The notes under the pieces are model-generated. The model searched no databases and had not been told where the DNA came from. It worked only from the letters and a program-made list of their open reading frames with translations. A stretch of DNA of 64,000 bases from Actinoalloteichus fjordicus (GTDB taxonomy: Bacteria; Actinomycetota; Actinomycetes; Mycobacteriales; Pseudonocardiaceae): assembly GCF_001941625.1 (NCBI RefSeq), contig NZ_CP016076.1:5688001-5752000 (forward strand), written 5' to 3'. Position numbers and translations under genes: made by a program. Position 1 is the stretch's first letter, and the number at the start of each line of letters is the position of its first letter. Shown here piece by piece: positions 33,853 through 43,442 of this stretch.

Positions 33853-33866
33853 TGTTTACGTAACCA
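33853..33866. promoter_or_regulatory. candidate LacI-type operator of the galactoside operon
   Basis: TGTTTACGTAACCA has a perfect TTACGTAA centre and matches its reverse complement at 12 of 14 positions. The central CG and symmetric arms are characteristic of LacI-family sites. It lies just upstream of the first permease gene. No LacI gene is encoded within this operon, so the regulator is unlinked or is one of the two LacI proteins at 7643 and 15516. Confidence 0.55.
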
Positions 33867-34430
33867 TCGAGGTGCGCGAAATGCTGTCACCGCTGGGTGA
33901 AGGTCGTCAAGAGAGCGCGCGGCGGCCTCAATCGATGAAGGGGGCTCTGAGTCGAACCGCACGCCTGACGCCGAGCGCGTGCGCTGCCTGGACAGGCGCC
34001 AGTGCCCGGATGCCCGCCGTCCCCGATCGCGGCAGCAGAGGCCGTTCGACCCCGTGCAGCGCGGCGGCCTGACCACCCAGGCACCCGAGGCGCACCGGGG
34101 TGCCCGCCCAGGCGATCGGTGACCTCCGCAGGCCGTCCGGCCCCCGCAGTCAGGCCGGATCCGGCCATCTGCGCAGCCGGCGGCCGAGGCCGACGGGTCT
34201 CCTGCGCCTGAACCGCGAAGACAGCCGGCCTCGTCGAGCCTGCGTGGCATGTCCCGATCGGGACACCGTTACCACCGCAGGGCCGCCGCAGGCCGGTCTG
34301 CCCGGCGGTGCCGAAGCACATCGGTCCGCAGTGCCCTGCTTCCGACGGCATCCCGGCCGTCGCCTGCCCGCCGCCGTCGCCTACCCGCCGGCTCCGCCTG
34401 CCCGCAGGCACAGCCCGTCCGCACCGGTCC
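33867..34430. other. intergenic region, no gene recognised
   Basis: About 560 bp between the galactoside-operon promoter and the stop of the gamma-glutamyltransferase gene. It is highly GC-rich, with short proline/arginine-rich frames only. The promoter of the operon occupies its left end. Confidence 0.5.
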
Positions 34431-36260
34431 TCAACCGGTCTGATCCGCAGGCGTTGGCCGCACGACCGCAGCCGCGCCACCGCCCCGGCGCACCGGTTCG
34501 GCGGCGGCCAGCCACCGTCCGTCCGGCAGCCGCTCCACCCCGGTGACCGCACCGATCGACGAGGGTTGCGTGGCGAACCCCTGGCCTCGGTCCCGCAGCT
34601 CGGCGACGGCGGGCAGGTCGAGGAACGCCTGCTCGACCCCGGCCGTGGCGGCATTGCGCTGCGAGACGCGTGGCGCGGCGACGGCCGCAGGCAGCGAGAG
34701 GCCTCGGTCCAACCGCTGGAGCAGCACCCCGAGGATCGTGGTGATGATCGTGGTGCCACCCGGAGACCCGACGGCCAGCAGCGGCTCGCCGTCGCGGAGC
34801 ACGATGGTCGGTGTCATCGAGGAGCGCGGCCGCTTGCCCGCATCGGGAAGGTTCGGGTCCGGAACGCCGGGCGTGACCGGCGTGAACGAGAAATCGGTCA
34901 GCTCGTTGTTCAACAGGAAGCCGCGACCGGGCACCACCATGCCGCTGCCGCCCTCCTGCTCGATAGTCAGTGTGTAGGCCACCACGTTGCCCCAGCGATC
35001 GGCCACGGTCAGGTGGGTGGTGCTCTCCCCCTCGTAAGGCGTCGGCGCAGGCGGGCCGTGGCTGCCACAGGCCTCCGGACTGCGCGGATCGCCGGGGGCG
35101 ACGGGACTGGTCAACGCCTGCCCGGCCTCGAGGTCGATCAGGCAGCTCCGGCTGTCGGCGAACTCCTGTCCGGCGAACTCGACGGCGGGCACGTCGGCGA
35201 AGTCCGGGTCGCCGATCCACCGGTTCCGATCGGCGAAGGAGATCCGACTGGCCTCCAGATAGCCGTGCAGGTAGTCGGTCTCCGAGGCGTTCGCAAGGTC
35301 GAAGCGCTCCAGCATGTTCAGCGCCAGCCCCACGGTGAGCCCGCCGGAGGAGGGGGCAGGCATGCCGTAGACGTCCAGCCCCCGGTAGTCGACATGCGTG
35401 GGATCACGCGGCACGACGCGATACCCGGCAAGGTCGTCCACCGTCATCGCGCCAGGGCGGACGTTGCGGTCCGAAGCCGGGTCGACCCGCGGTTCTTGCA
35501 CCGTCGCGGCGACGTCCGCGCCGATCTCCCCGCGATACAACGCGTCCACTCCGGAGCGGGCGAGCAGCCGATAGGTGTCGGCGAGATCGGGGTTGCGGAA
35601 GACCGAGCCGACTGCGGGAGCGTGGCCGTCGGGCAGGAACAGGTCGCGAGTGGCCGGGAAGACGGAGAACCGGTCCGCGTTGTTGGCGATCTGCCCGTGG
35701 AACGTCGAGTCCACGACGAACCCGTGCTCGGCGAGCCGCGTCGCGGGCCGCAGCAGGGCGGCGAGCGAACGCGTGCCCCACCGCTCGACGGCGTCCCGCC
35801 AGGTCGCAGGAGTGCCCGGGACCCCGACCGACAACCCGCTGGTGACAGCCTCGGAGAACGGCAACGGAGCACCGTCCTCAAGGAACAGGTTCTCGTCGAC
35901 GGCGGCGGGCGCCGTCTCCCGGCCGTCCAGGGTGTGCACCCGCCCGGAGGCTGCGTCGAAATACATGATGAAGCCGCCGCCCCCGATGCCCGCGGAGAAC
36001 GGATCGGTGACGCCCAGCGCGGCGGCGGTGGCCACGGCGGCGTCCACCGCGTTGCCCCCGCGCCGCAGCACGTCGATCCCGATCGCCGTGGCGTCCGCGT
36101 CCACGCTGGACACCGCACCGAAGTCGCCAACGGCCACCGGCTGTTTCGCGGTCGGCGGCGTATCTCCGACCGCGTGCGGCAGAGTCAGCGGGATAGCGGG
36201 ACCGAGCAGTACCGTAGCGGCGGCGACGGCCAGGACCCGATGAGCGCGGCGAAGACGCAT
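34431..36260 (-). CDS. ggt: gamma-glutamyltransferase
   Basis: Ntn-hydrolase of 609 aa that transfers or hydrolyses the gamma-glutamyl group of glutathione-type compounds; actinobacteria also use such enzymes on other gamma-glutamyl peptides. A signal peptide (RRAHRVLAVAAATVLLGPAIPLTLPHAVG) predicts export. The large-subunit signature GGNAVDAAVATAAALGVTDPFSAGIGGGGF is clear. Autocleavage should occur before the Thr in GESTTHLTVADRWGNVVAYT, and the small subunit carries the oxyanion SPGGTTIITTILGV. ATG at 36260 was chosen so that the signal peptide is at the N-terminus; its ribosome site is weak. It is monocistronic. Confidence 0.93.
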   Translation of the reverse strand: MRLRRAHRVLAVAAATVLLGPAIPLTLPHAVGDTPPTAKQPVAVGDFGAVSSVDADATAIGIDVLRRGGNAVDAAVATAAALGVTDPFSAGIGGGGFIMYFDAASGRVHTLDGRETAPAAVDENLFLEDGAPLPFSEAVTSGLSVGVPGTPATWRDAVERWGTRSLAALLRPATRLAEHGFVVDSTFHGQIANNADRFSVFPATRDLFLPDGHAPAVGSVFRNPDLADTYRLLARSGVDALYRGEIGADVAATVQEPRVDPASDRNVRPGAMTVDDLAGYRVVPRDPTHVDYRGLDVYGMPAPSSGGLTVGLALNMLERFDLANASETDYLHGYLEASRISFADRNRWIGDPDFADVPAVEFAGQEFADSRSCLIDLEAGQALTSPVAPGDPRSPEACGSHGPPAPTPYEGESTTHLTVADRWGNVVAYTLTIEQEGGSGMVVPGRGFLLNNELTDFSFTPVTPGVPDPNLPDAGKRPRSSMTPTIVLRDGEPLLAVGSPGGTTIITTILGVLLQRLDRGLSLPAAVAAPRVSQRNAATAGVEQAFLDLPAVAELRDRGQGFATQPSSIGAVTGVERLPDGRWLAAAEPVRRGGGAAAVVRPTPADQTG

Positions 36261-36764
36261 CGTGCAAGTCTCGCGACATTCCGTGCGCGGCCGCAATACT
36301 TCGGCTCAGGCCCGCTGTCGGTGATTTTCGGTCGGGCGAGGTCGCGGATTCTCCGGGACTGCGTGAGAGAGCCCGTCAGAGACCCCGGTTACCAGGCACA
36401 TCAGCGGGGGCCGGTCGAGGAACACGCGGCACTACCGGCGGCCTCGCCGGCTTCCGACCGCGGCAGCCGTCCTCGCCATGCGACGGTCGGTCGCCCCACG
36501 AGGGTGGATTCTGGGTTGCTTCGCAGGTGTCGGTTCTTCTCCTGTCGATGTGTGGTGCGGTCGGCCGGGTCGGCGCGGTCGCCCGCATCCGATCAACCAC
36601 AGCTGCGGAATCGTTCAGAATTCAACCACCGCAACCCGGCCCGCCGAGCCGTTGACCGACTCCGACCGGTCACCGAACCCGCGCCTCCCGAGACTCGCTA
36701 GGATCACGATCGCCCGATCCGCGCGACGAGGTTCCCCCTCCGAACGCGCAGGTCGACGGCGCCG
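36261..36764. other. intergenic region upstream of a tRNA
   Basis: About 500 bp with no credible coding sequence. A TAGGAT hexamer at 36699-36704, about 60 bp before the tRNA, is a candidate -10 for the tRNA promoter; no good -35 is seen at normal spacing. It also holds the promoter of the ggt gene on the other strand. Confidence 0.4.
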
Positions 36765-36838
<74 letters not shown>

Positions 36839-37064
36839 CAAGATCACGCCACGCGGAGCAGAGCGGCCCACGGCCGCTTGCATGGGCCGCTCGGCTTGCG
36901 TTTCGCCCAACACCCCAGCCAATCAGGCATGGCGGGCGTCACTGGTCATCACCAGTGAGCAAAGACCTCGCCGAGCATCAATCTTCGACGGCCTCGATCC
37001 TGCGACCGCCGCCGCGCCCGCAGCCGAAGACGGTCACGGCGACGGCCAACCAGTCACCAACGGC

Positions 37065-37535
37065 TCACAGCGGCCTCAGCACGTCACGGGGGTTCGCGTC
37101 GAGTCCGAGTGTGTCGAGCACGGACAGGAGGCTGCGTTCCTCGTAGCGGAAGTGGTTCTCCATGATCGCGGCGATCCCCTCGAGGTGTTGGTCGAGTTCG
37201 GCCGGGGAGGCGGCTCGCTCGACGGCCGTCTGCAGCTCGGCGAGGAGATAGGCGATCATCGAGTGATCCTGCTCCAGCAGTCGCAGGGTCTCGCGCAGCT
37301 CTGGATGCGCCGCCTCGATGGCGGGGAACAGGCTGCGATCTTCGCCTTCGTGGTGATCGGTCAGCGCAGCGCAGAAGCCGTGGCAGAACAGCAGCAGATC
37401 GCGGGTGGCGGACCCGGCGGTCTCGCCGTCGCGCACCGCGTCCCGGGTGATTCGCAGAGTTTCGCGCAGTCGCTGATGAACGGCGCGCAGTTCATGACTC
37501 CAGGCGGTCAGCCTGGCCTTCTCGCCCTCAGCCAT
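37065..37535 (-). CDS. hemerythrin-domain protein
   Basis: Four-helix-bundle protein of 156 aa with the His/Glu pattern of a di-iron hemerythrin-like (HHE) site: WSHELRAVHQRL, TDHHEGEDRSLFPAI, LEQDHSMIAYLL and ENHFRYEERSLLSVL. Such proteins bind oxygen, NO or iron, and in actinobacteria often sense redox or NO stress. It stands alone, 240 bp from the PadR gene on the same strand, and is probably cytoplasmic. Confidence 0.88.
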   Translation of the reverse strand: MAEGEKARLTAWSHELRAVHQRLRETLRITRDAVRDGETAGSATRDLLLFCHGFCAALTDHHEGEDRSLFPAIEAAHPELRETLRLLEQDHSMIAYLLAELQTAVERAASPAELDQHLEGIAAIMENHFRYEERSLLSVLDTLGLDANPRDVLRPL

Positions 37536-37775
37536 ACGAGGGCGAAGGGAACGACGTGGTCATCGTCGCGCTCCTTCGTGCTTCGACGCCTCCATGCCTG
37601 GCACTGCCTGCCACCGACACGCGACGCTGGAACCACGGTATCCGACCGCGGTTCGCCGCCGATCCCCGACGCCTGTCCCCTGTTCGGTCCCCGCCGCACC
37701 GACCTCCCGGCCACACCGACCTCCCGGCCACTACGGCGGACGGCGATCGACCCTGCCCGGCTGTCGTGATCACCG

Positions 37776-38318
37776 TCACGAACGACGCTGCGCTTCGTCG
37801 CGATCGATGTGGTCGCGGAACCGGCCGAGCATGAACCGCAGCGAGGCGAGGCCGTAGTCGAGGGTCGCACGCTGGTAGGTGGCGACCTCGCGAAGCTCCT
37901 CGGGGACGTCGGCGGCGTTGACGCGTTCGTCGAGCTCCGAGAGCTTCGCCAGGTCGGCCACGATGCGCGTCTCGATGCGGTGCAGTACCGGCGCGCGTTC
38001 TGGCTGGTCCAGCAGGCCGAGGAAGTAGAGCCGGGAGAGCGCTGCGCCCTCCAGATCCGATCCGGACAGCTCGCTCGTCATCCACGTGTGGAACTCCCGC
38101 CGACCGGCCTCGGTCACGCGGTACACCTTCCTGCCTCGGCCGACGGGTTCGACGCTGGCGACCTCGATGAGACCACGCTCGAGCAGGGAGTCCAGGGCGC
38201 GCTTGATGCTGCCCGAGCTGGCGCTGTAGAGGAGCGCGACGCCTGCCTCGAATGCCTTGATGAGGTCGTAGAGGCTCTGCGGCGCGATCAGGAGCAGGCC
38301 GAGGATCACGTGTGCCAT
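37776..38318 (-). CDS. PadR family transcriptional regulator
   Basis: Regulator of 180 aa. The N-terminal winged helix is typical of PadR (HVILGLLLIAPQSLYDLIKAFEAG...SSGSIKRALDSLLERGLIEVASVEPVGRGRKVYRVTEAGRREF), and the C-terminal helices mediate dimerisation (Vir_Tra-like). It is divergent from the serine hydrolase at 38392. The 73 bp between them contain a perfect 26-bp palindrome, most likely its operator, repressing both genes. Confidence 0.92.
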   Translation of the reverse strand: MAHVILGLLLIAPQSLYDLIKAFEAGVALLYSASSGSIKRALDSLLERGLIEVASVEPVGRGRKVYRVTEAGRREFHTWMTSELSGSDLEGAALSRLYFLGLLDQPERAPVLHRIETRIVADLAKLSELDERVNAADVPEELREVATYQRATLDYGLASLRFMLGRFRDHIDRDEAQRRS

Positions 38319-38338
38319 GCGTCGAATCTAGCCTATAG

Positions 38339-38364
38339 TCTCTCATAGACATGTCTATGAGAGA
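38339..38364. promoter_or_regulatory. 26-bp perfect palindrome, PadR operator
   Basis: Every base of 38339-38364 is matched by its reverse complement. The half site is TCTCTCATAGACA and the centre is ACATGT. It lies 21 bp upstream of the PadR start and 28 bp upstream of the hydrolase GTG, in the only A/T-rich patch of the area. An additional partial copy TGTCTAT follows at 38365-38371. Confidence 0.85.
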
Positions 38365-38391
38365 TGTCTATCCGCCGAGGAGGACCACCCC

Positions 38392-39534
38392 GTGACAGCG
38401 CCGCTCGCCATGACGCAGGCACCCGACAACCACGTGCCCGCCGACGTGGACACGCGACTGACCGACCTGCTCGCGGAGCTCGCTTCTCGCGGCGGGATTC
38501 GCCAGGCTGCCGTCGCCGTCGCAAGCGACGACGGCACGCAGCGCTGGTCGGCCGCCGCCGGTCCGGCCGACACCATCGCGCATCCGCTGCGTCCCGATAC
38601 TCCGTTCTTCATCGCGAGCATCACCAAGCGGTTCGTCATCACGCTGGTGCTCCAGGCTCAGGAGCGCGGGGAGATCGACCTCGCTGCGCCGATCACCGAC
38701 TATCTGCCCGCGAACACGATCACGGGTCTGCACGTCTTCGGCGGAGTCGACCGCACGTCCTCGATCACCGTGCGGCACCTCGCGAGCCACACCTCCGGGC
38801 TGCCGGACCATTTCGAGAGGCGTCGCGACGGCCCCAGTCTGAACGAGCACCTGCTCGCCGGTCGGGATACGGCCTGGACCTTCGAGGACGTGATCAGGAC
38901 CACCCGCGACCGGCAACGTCCGCACTTCGCACCGCAGGATCTCGCTGCCCCGCGACAGAAGGCGCGCTACTCCGACACCGGCTTCCAGCTGCTCATTCGA
39001 ATCCTGGAGACGGTGACCGGTCGGCCGTTCGCCGATCTGCTCGCCGAACGGATCACCGAGCCGCTCGGCCTGACCAGCACCTGGTTACCCGGTCACCGCC
39101 CGGCAGGCGCGACGACCACTGCACTGCTCCCGCTCTATTCGGGCCGAACCCCCGTGGAACTGACCTCGTTGCTGGAGTCCAGCAACGACCTGTTCAGCAC
39201 CACCGGCGACCTGCTCGCCTTCCAACGGGCACTGCTTCGCGGCGACCTCTTCCGCGACCCGCACTCCCGAGGGCTGCTCACCGAGCGACGCAACCGCCTG
39301 CGCAACATTCCCATCCTGCGTTACGGACTGGGCACCATGTTCTACAAGGTCGGTCGTCTCGTGTCCGGGGGGCGCCGCCCTGTCACCCTCATCGGCCACT
39401 CGGGAGCCACCGGAACGTGGCTCTTTCACTGCCCGGAACTCCAGCTGCATCTGACCGGCACCGTCAACCAGGTCAAGGGGCAGGCCGTCCCCTTCAGCCT
39501 CATGGCGCGGGCGCTGGGCATCTGGCGGGCATGA
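38392..39534 (+). CDS. beta-lactamase-fold serine hydrolase
   Basis: Enzyme of 380 aa of the class C beta-lactamase/D-Ala-D-Ala peptidase/esterase fold. The complete motif set is visible: SxxK as SITK in FFIASITKRFVIT, YxN-type motif RYSDTGFQ, and the third motif HSG in IGHSGATGTWLF. No signal peptide. GTG at 38392 has a strong GAGGAGG upstream. It is controlled from a divergent promoter shared with PadR. Substrate unknown; a detoxifying esterase is plausible given the PadR control. Confidence 0.88.
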   Translation: MTAPLAMTQAPDNHVPADVDTRLTDLLAELASRGGIRQAAVAVASDDGTQRWSAAAGPADTIAHPLRPDTPFFIASITKRFVITLVLQAQERGEIDLAAPITDYLPANTITGLHVFGGVDRTSSITVRHLASHTSGLPDHFERRRDGPSLNEHLLAGRDTAWTFEDVIRTTRDRQRPHFAPQDLAAPRQKARYSDTGFQLLIRILETVTGRPFADLLAERITEPLGLTSTWLPGHRPAGATTTALLPLYSGRTPVELTSLLESSNDLFSTTGDLLAFQRALLRGDLFRDPHSRGLLTERRNRLRNIPILRYGLGTMFYKVGRLVSGGRRPVTLIGHSGATGTWLFHCPELQLHLTGTVNQVKGQAVPFSLMARALGIWRA

Positions 39535-39569
39535 CCGGCCGACCTCGGAGTGCGTCCACGCCACGGATG

Positions 39570-39605
39570 CAGGCCCCGCCGCTGGGGTCGAAGCGGCGGG
39601 GCCTG
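39570..39605. terminator. bidirectional terminator hairpin
   Basis: Perfect 13-bp arms CAGGCCCCGCCGC and GCGGCGGGGCCTG with a 10-nt loop lie between the convergent ends of the serine hydrolase (+) and the CocE-like gene (-). It is the clearest hairpin in this interval and suits termination in both directions. Confidence 0.8.
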
Positions 39606-39634
39606 GCTTGCGCACCCCCGTGCGGAGGGTCGGA

Positions 39635-41350
39635 TCAGCCCCTGGCGGGCGGCACCGTGAAGGACGGGGTGCCGATGGGCAGCTCCTTGCTCCACGCCGC
39701 CAGATAGGTGTCCAGGTACGGTGCCCGCTCGCCGGGGACGCCGTTGTCATCGGCCGGGTCGTCCAGGGCCAGCTCGAGTTCGACGTCGTCGACCTGGATC
39801 GTCTCGTGGGCCGGGGTCTTGAGCCAGTCGCCGCCGGGCTGGATGGTGCCGATCTCGACGGCCAGGGAGTGGCCTGCGGCCATGGTCCAGTCGGTCGACT
39901 TGAGATCGAAGCCCATCGCGCCCGGCTTCACCCGGGAGACCTGCTCGTCGAACATGACCGCGTTGCCGTCCGGGGCGACGTCGTACAGCTTGACCATGAG
40001 GTCGCCGTATCCCCCGGCGGCCAGGGAGATGCGCGGCGTGCCGGTGATCCGGGTGTCCTGCTCAAGCGGCTCGGACCACTGGACGAACGTGTTCTCGTCC
40101 GTGGGGCCGGCCTCGGCGCCGTCGTCCAGGTAGGAGCCGCCGCCGATCGGGAGGGTGGCGGCGCTGTCCGTGACGGGCCAGGAGTCCTGGGCGCGCCAGG
40201 TGCCGTTGCTGTCCTGAACGGCGAAGTTCGGGTACTCGACGGACGGTTCGACGTCCTTGAGGTACTGGTCGTAGAAGGAGATCGTCTCCTCGAACCAGCC
40301 CTCGCGGCCCATGGCCAGTCTGCCGTCCTCGACACGGTCGTTGCCGCGCACGTGGTCCCACTGGCCGAGCCAGCCGCGCTGGGGTCCCTCGTGATTCTCC
40401 AGGAACTCCTGCATCGCCTCCGGCTCGGTGTTCCACTCGAGGAAGCCCTGGGTCACGAACAGCGGTGTGTCGGTGCCCTTGGCGTGTTCCGCGAAGTCGC
40501 GGGCCCGCCAGTACTCCGACTCCGGGTCGGCGTTCTGGTATCCGAGCAGGTTCTCCACGATGCACATCGGGTTGTCGTCCTCGTACGCGGCGTTCGCCAG
40601 ATAGCGGGGATCGTCGTCCGGCATCTGGGGCAGCTCGGCGATCTTGTTGTACGCGTTGGCCGTGTTGACGATGGTGGTGCGGGGCACCCCGTTCGAGCGG
40701 ATGTTGCGTTGCAGGTCCCAGATGGGTTCCTGGGCGACGACGGCCTTGAGGGCGTCCTGATCCAGGTTGTTGCCCATCAGGCCGGTGATGGCGTCCCAGG
40801 ACTTGCCGTACATTCCCACGGCGCCGGTGGACCAGGACTGGTCCGCGGCCCAGTCGATCGCCGCCTTGACGTCGGCCTCGTCGCCGGGGCCCGCGAAGTC
40901 GAGGCAGCCGGTGGAGCCGCCGAAGCCGCGCGTGTCCACCATGACGAAGGCGTAGCCCCGGTCGAACAGGTCGGTGCCTTCGATGAAGTCGTTGAAGCGG
41001 TCCGAGGGGCCGGTGTGCGTCCAGTCTTCGACGTCGGTCTGCCCGGAGTGTCCGAAGTACGCGCCTGCCGACAGGATGACCGGCACCTGCTCGCCCTCGG
41101 CCAGGTCTGCGGGCAGCAGGACGTCGGCGTGCAGTTCCACCTCCGAGCCGTCCGAGGACGGAAAGTAGTGCTGCGTCCAGGCCGCACCCTCGGGGACGCG
41201 GTCGTTCTCCTCGTGGGTGACCGACTTGTCGGCCGTGGCGACCGCACCGGTCGCAGGCTCGGCGACGGCGGAGCCTGCCATCGCACCGGTCGCGGCGAGT
41301 ACGACAGCGGCCGCGGCCGAGACAGCCACCGGATGTCGGGATCTGTTCAC
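39635..41350 (-). CDS. secreted CocE/NonD-family hydrolase (X-Pro dipeptidyl-peptidase type)
   Basis: Exported serine hydrolase of 571 aa. A signal peptide (HPVAVSAAAAVVLAATGAMAGSAVAEPA) precedes an alpha/beta-hydrolase domain with nucleophile Ser in VGMYGKSWDAITG. A cap region and His-containing loop (WLGQWDHVRGND) follow, then the C-terminal jelly-roll (ITGTPRISLAAGGYGDLMVKLYDVAPDG) typical of X-Pro dipeptidyl-peptidases and cocaine esterase. It probably releases X-Pro dipeptides or cleaves esters outside the cell. GTG at 41350 is preferred because GGAGGA lies 5 nt before it; the ATG at 41362 overlaps that ribosome site. Confidence 0.85.
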   Translation of the reverse strand: MNRSRHPVAVSAAAAVVLAATGAMAGSAVAEPATGAVATADKSVTHEENDRVPEGAAWTQHYFPSSDGSEVELHADVLLPADLAEGEQVPVILSAGAYFGHSGQTDVEDWTHTGPSDRFNDFIEGTDLFDRGYAFVMVDTRGFGGSTGCLDFAGPGDEADVKAAIDWAADQSWSTGAVGMYGKSWDAITGLMGNNLDQDALKAVVAQEPIWDLQRNIRSNGVPRTTIVNTANAYNKIAELPQMPDDDPRYLANAAYEDDNPMCIVENLLGYQNADPESEYWRARDFAEHAKGTDTPLFVTQGFLEWNTEPEAMQEFLENHEGPQRGWLGQWDHVRGNDRVEDGRLAMGREGWFEETISFYDQYLKDVEPSVEYPNFAVQDSNGTWRAQDSWPVTDSAATLPIGGGSYLDDGAEAGPTDENTFVQWSEPLEQDTRITGTPRISLAAGGYGDLMVKLYDVAPDGNAVMFDEQVSRVKPGAMGFDLKSTDWTMAAGHSLAVEIGTIQPGGDWLKTPAHETIQVDDVELELALDDPADDNGVPGERAPYLDTYLAAWSKELPIGTPSFTVPPARG

Positions 41351-41534
41351 AAGTTCCTCCATAGCGGCGTGATGGTCGGCGGAAACCGCTTCGGAGGTCA
41401 GCAGACACCCGGCCGTAACGGCACAGTCAAACGTCGCCGTGGTGATTCGGTTCACAGATCACGCCGGAAGGTCATCGATGCGGCGCCGCCGTCGGAGCCC
41501 GACGGCGACGGTGCATGCCAGGTGTCCGGCCTGG

Positions 41535-42752
41535 TCAGGACGAGACGGGCGTCGCGATGGACCGACGTCCGCGATAGGCGAGGGCGCGCAGCAGCCACTC
41601 GGCGGGTCCGCGCCTGCCTGCGCGTTCGAGCAGGACGGCGAAGGCCATCGAGACGAGCCACGCCGCCACCGCCACCAGCGCGGCCTGCCACTCGTCGAGG
41701 ACGCCGCCCAGCCCGAGGCCCCAGGCGGACAACAGCGGCGCGAAGATCACCGACTGTAGGAGGTAGCAGGAGAGGGACCGCTTGCCGACGGCCGTCAGGC
41801 CACGGACCAGCAGGCCGGGCGTGCGTGTCGTCGCGAAGCGTGCGGCGATGAGAGCGAACAGCGCCGCATAGCCGAGTGCGGCGAACAGCCCGGTCAGCGC
41901 ATGGAGCAGGATTGGGGACCACTCTGGCAGGTCCCAGACTCCGTGGTGCACGAGCACGGAGGGCACCGCGCCGAGCCAGCCGACGGAGATGCCGACGATC
42001 GCGGTGCGTCGGAGCAGCGGTCGGTGGGTCTCCGGTGATTCGAGCACCCGACGACGCGCGCAGACGATCGCCAGGAGCACGGCGATCGGCACCACGAGGC
42101 TCAGCACGCCCTGCGCGACCGCCAGGGTGAGCCAGAACAGGAATCGAGACGTGATCGAGTCGACGTACGAGGTCATCGCGGCTAACTGCGGCAGCGCGGC
42201 CTCGGCCATGTCGAGATCATCCGGGGCGGTCATCCCGGCCAGCGACACCAGTGCCGTGACGATCGCGAGGAGGCTGCCGAGCGCGATGATCCACCTGCGC
42301 AGAGTCCGGTCGGTGCGCCGCAGGAACAGCCAGACCACGATGAGGCCGATGAGACCGTAGGCGCCGACGACGTCGCCCTGCCAGAGCAGCGCCGCGTGCA
42401 CCGCGCCGAAGACGATCATCCAGAAGTGACGGAGCTGGAGCAGCCGCCGCGCGGACTTCTCCTCGACGCCTGCCGCCGCCTGCCTCAGGTAGAGCTGCCA
42501 GATGCCGTATCCGAAGAGAAAGGCGAAGAGCGGATAGCTTCGCCCGTCGATCGCGACGATCGCGATGGTCTGCCACACCACGTCGAGGCCGGTCGCATCA
42601 GGCCGGTGGACGCTGCCGAGCGCGGTGGGCTCCCCGTAGAGGAACCAGGGAACATTGGCCAGCGCGATGAACAGGAGCATGAGTCCGCGGGCGAGGTCCG
42701 GTGCGATGGCCCGGCTCAGTGGCGGAGTCGGATGGTCGTGCGTCGTCGTCAT
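41535..42752 (-). CDS. DUF418 family membrane protein
   Basis: Polytopic membrane protein of 405 aa with about ten hydrophobic segments. It begins with the family motif RAIAPDLARGLMLLFIALANVPWFLYG and ends with the DUF418 C-terminal pattern (LTAVGKRSLSCYLLQSVIFAPLLSAWGLGLG... FAVLLERAGRRGPAEWLLRALAYRG). It belongs to the wider acyltransferase-like heparan-alpha-glucosaminide superfamily; the function is not established. It stands alone. Confidence 0.85.
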   Translation of the reverse strand: MTTTHDHPTPPLSRAIAPDLARGLMLLFIALANVPWFLYGEPTALGSVHRPDATGLDVVWQTIAIVAIDGRSYPLFAFLFGYGIWQLYLRQAAAGVEEKSARRLLQLRHFWMIVFGAVHAALLWQGDVVGAYGLIGLIVVWLFLRRTDRTLRRWIIALGSLLAIVTALVSLAGMTAPDDLDMAEAALPQLAAMTSYVDSITSRFLFWLTLAVAQGVLSLVVPIAVLLAIVCARRRVLESPETHRPLLRRTAIVGISVGWLGAVPSVLVHHGVWDLPEWSPILLHALTGLFAALGYAALFALIAARFATTRTPGLLVRGLTAVGKRSLSCYLLQSVIFAPLLSAWGLGLGGVLDEWQAALVAVAAWLVSMAFAVLLERAGRRGPAEWLLRALAYRGRRSIATPVSS

Positions 42753-43418
42753 CGTGGTCCTTCTCGTCTGAACGAAGCTGTTCTACCTGCGGCGTATGGG
42801 GTCCGGGGTATCCCGGCCGGGCGAGTTCGTCGCGGGCGGCCCGGATGATCGGCCGTCGCCGACGGGAGGCCGGTGCGCGGCGTTCGGGGATCGCGGGCGA
42901 GTCGAGGGACGAGCGCATCGGCGGTGAACTCCGCGGCCGCGATCGGGCTTGCCGCACTCGCTGATCTGCCGGAACCCACGTGGCGAGGTCGGGCTGGCGC
43001 TGACGCTCGTCCGCTTCGGCGGCCCGTCCCCCGCGACCATCCGCCATCGGCCGCAGGCGAGAATTCGTGACCGCCTTCACCTGATCGTCGATCTCCACAG
43101 CACAGCGCACAGCAGGCAGGCCCGCTCGTCCGACGAGAAGCCCGTCGACGGTCAAGAGTACTGATTCTGCGGTCGTCGTGGTCGACGGAAGTGATCTCTG
43201 CGGCCCGGCGCACGGCACCGACCGTCGTCGTGGGCAGGATTCCGCATATCCGACCTGCGGCTCTCGCCGCCACGGCGCGGACCCGGTGGCCCCGCTCGGG
43301 TCGAGCCCTCGTCTCGCGTCTCCAGTCGCACCCACGGCCGCCTCCGGAGGCCGTCGGCGTCCTGAGCTGCCAGAACACCCCGGGAACGATCACGAGGGCA
43401 CCCCGACCCGCCGACATC
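42753..43418. other. long intergenic region, no gene recognised
   Basis: About 665 bp between the divergent DUF418 and PadR genes. Frames are Arg/Pro/Gly/Ser-rich without domains and no RNA gene is seen. It presumably includes both promoters; the functional part on the right is the palindrome at 43419. Confidence 0.5.
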
Positions 43419-43436
43419 TATTCTAGCGCTAGAATA
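43419..43436. promoter_or_regulatory. 18-bp perfect palindrome, PadR operator
   Basis: TATTCTAGCGCTAGAATA is fully self-complementary and ends only 6 bp before the GTG start of the PadR gene. TAGAAT also makes a plausible -10 hexamer, so repressor binding would block the promoter directly. Confidence 0.8.
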
Positions 43437-43442
43437 ACGGGT

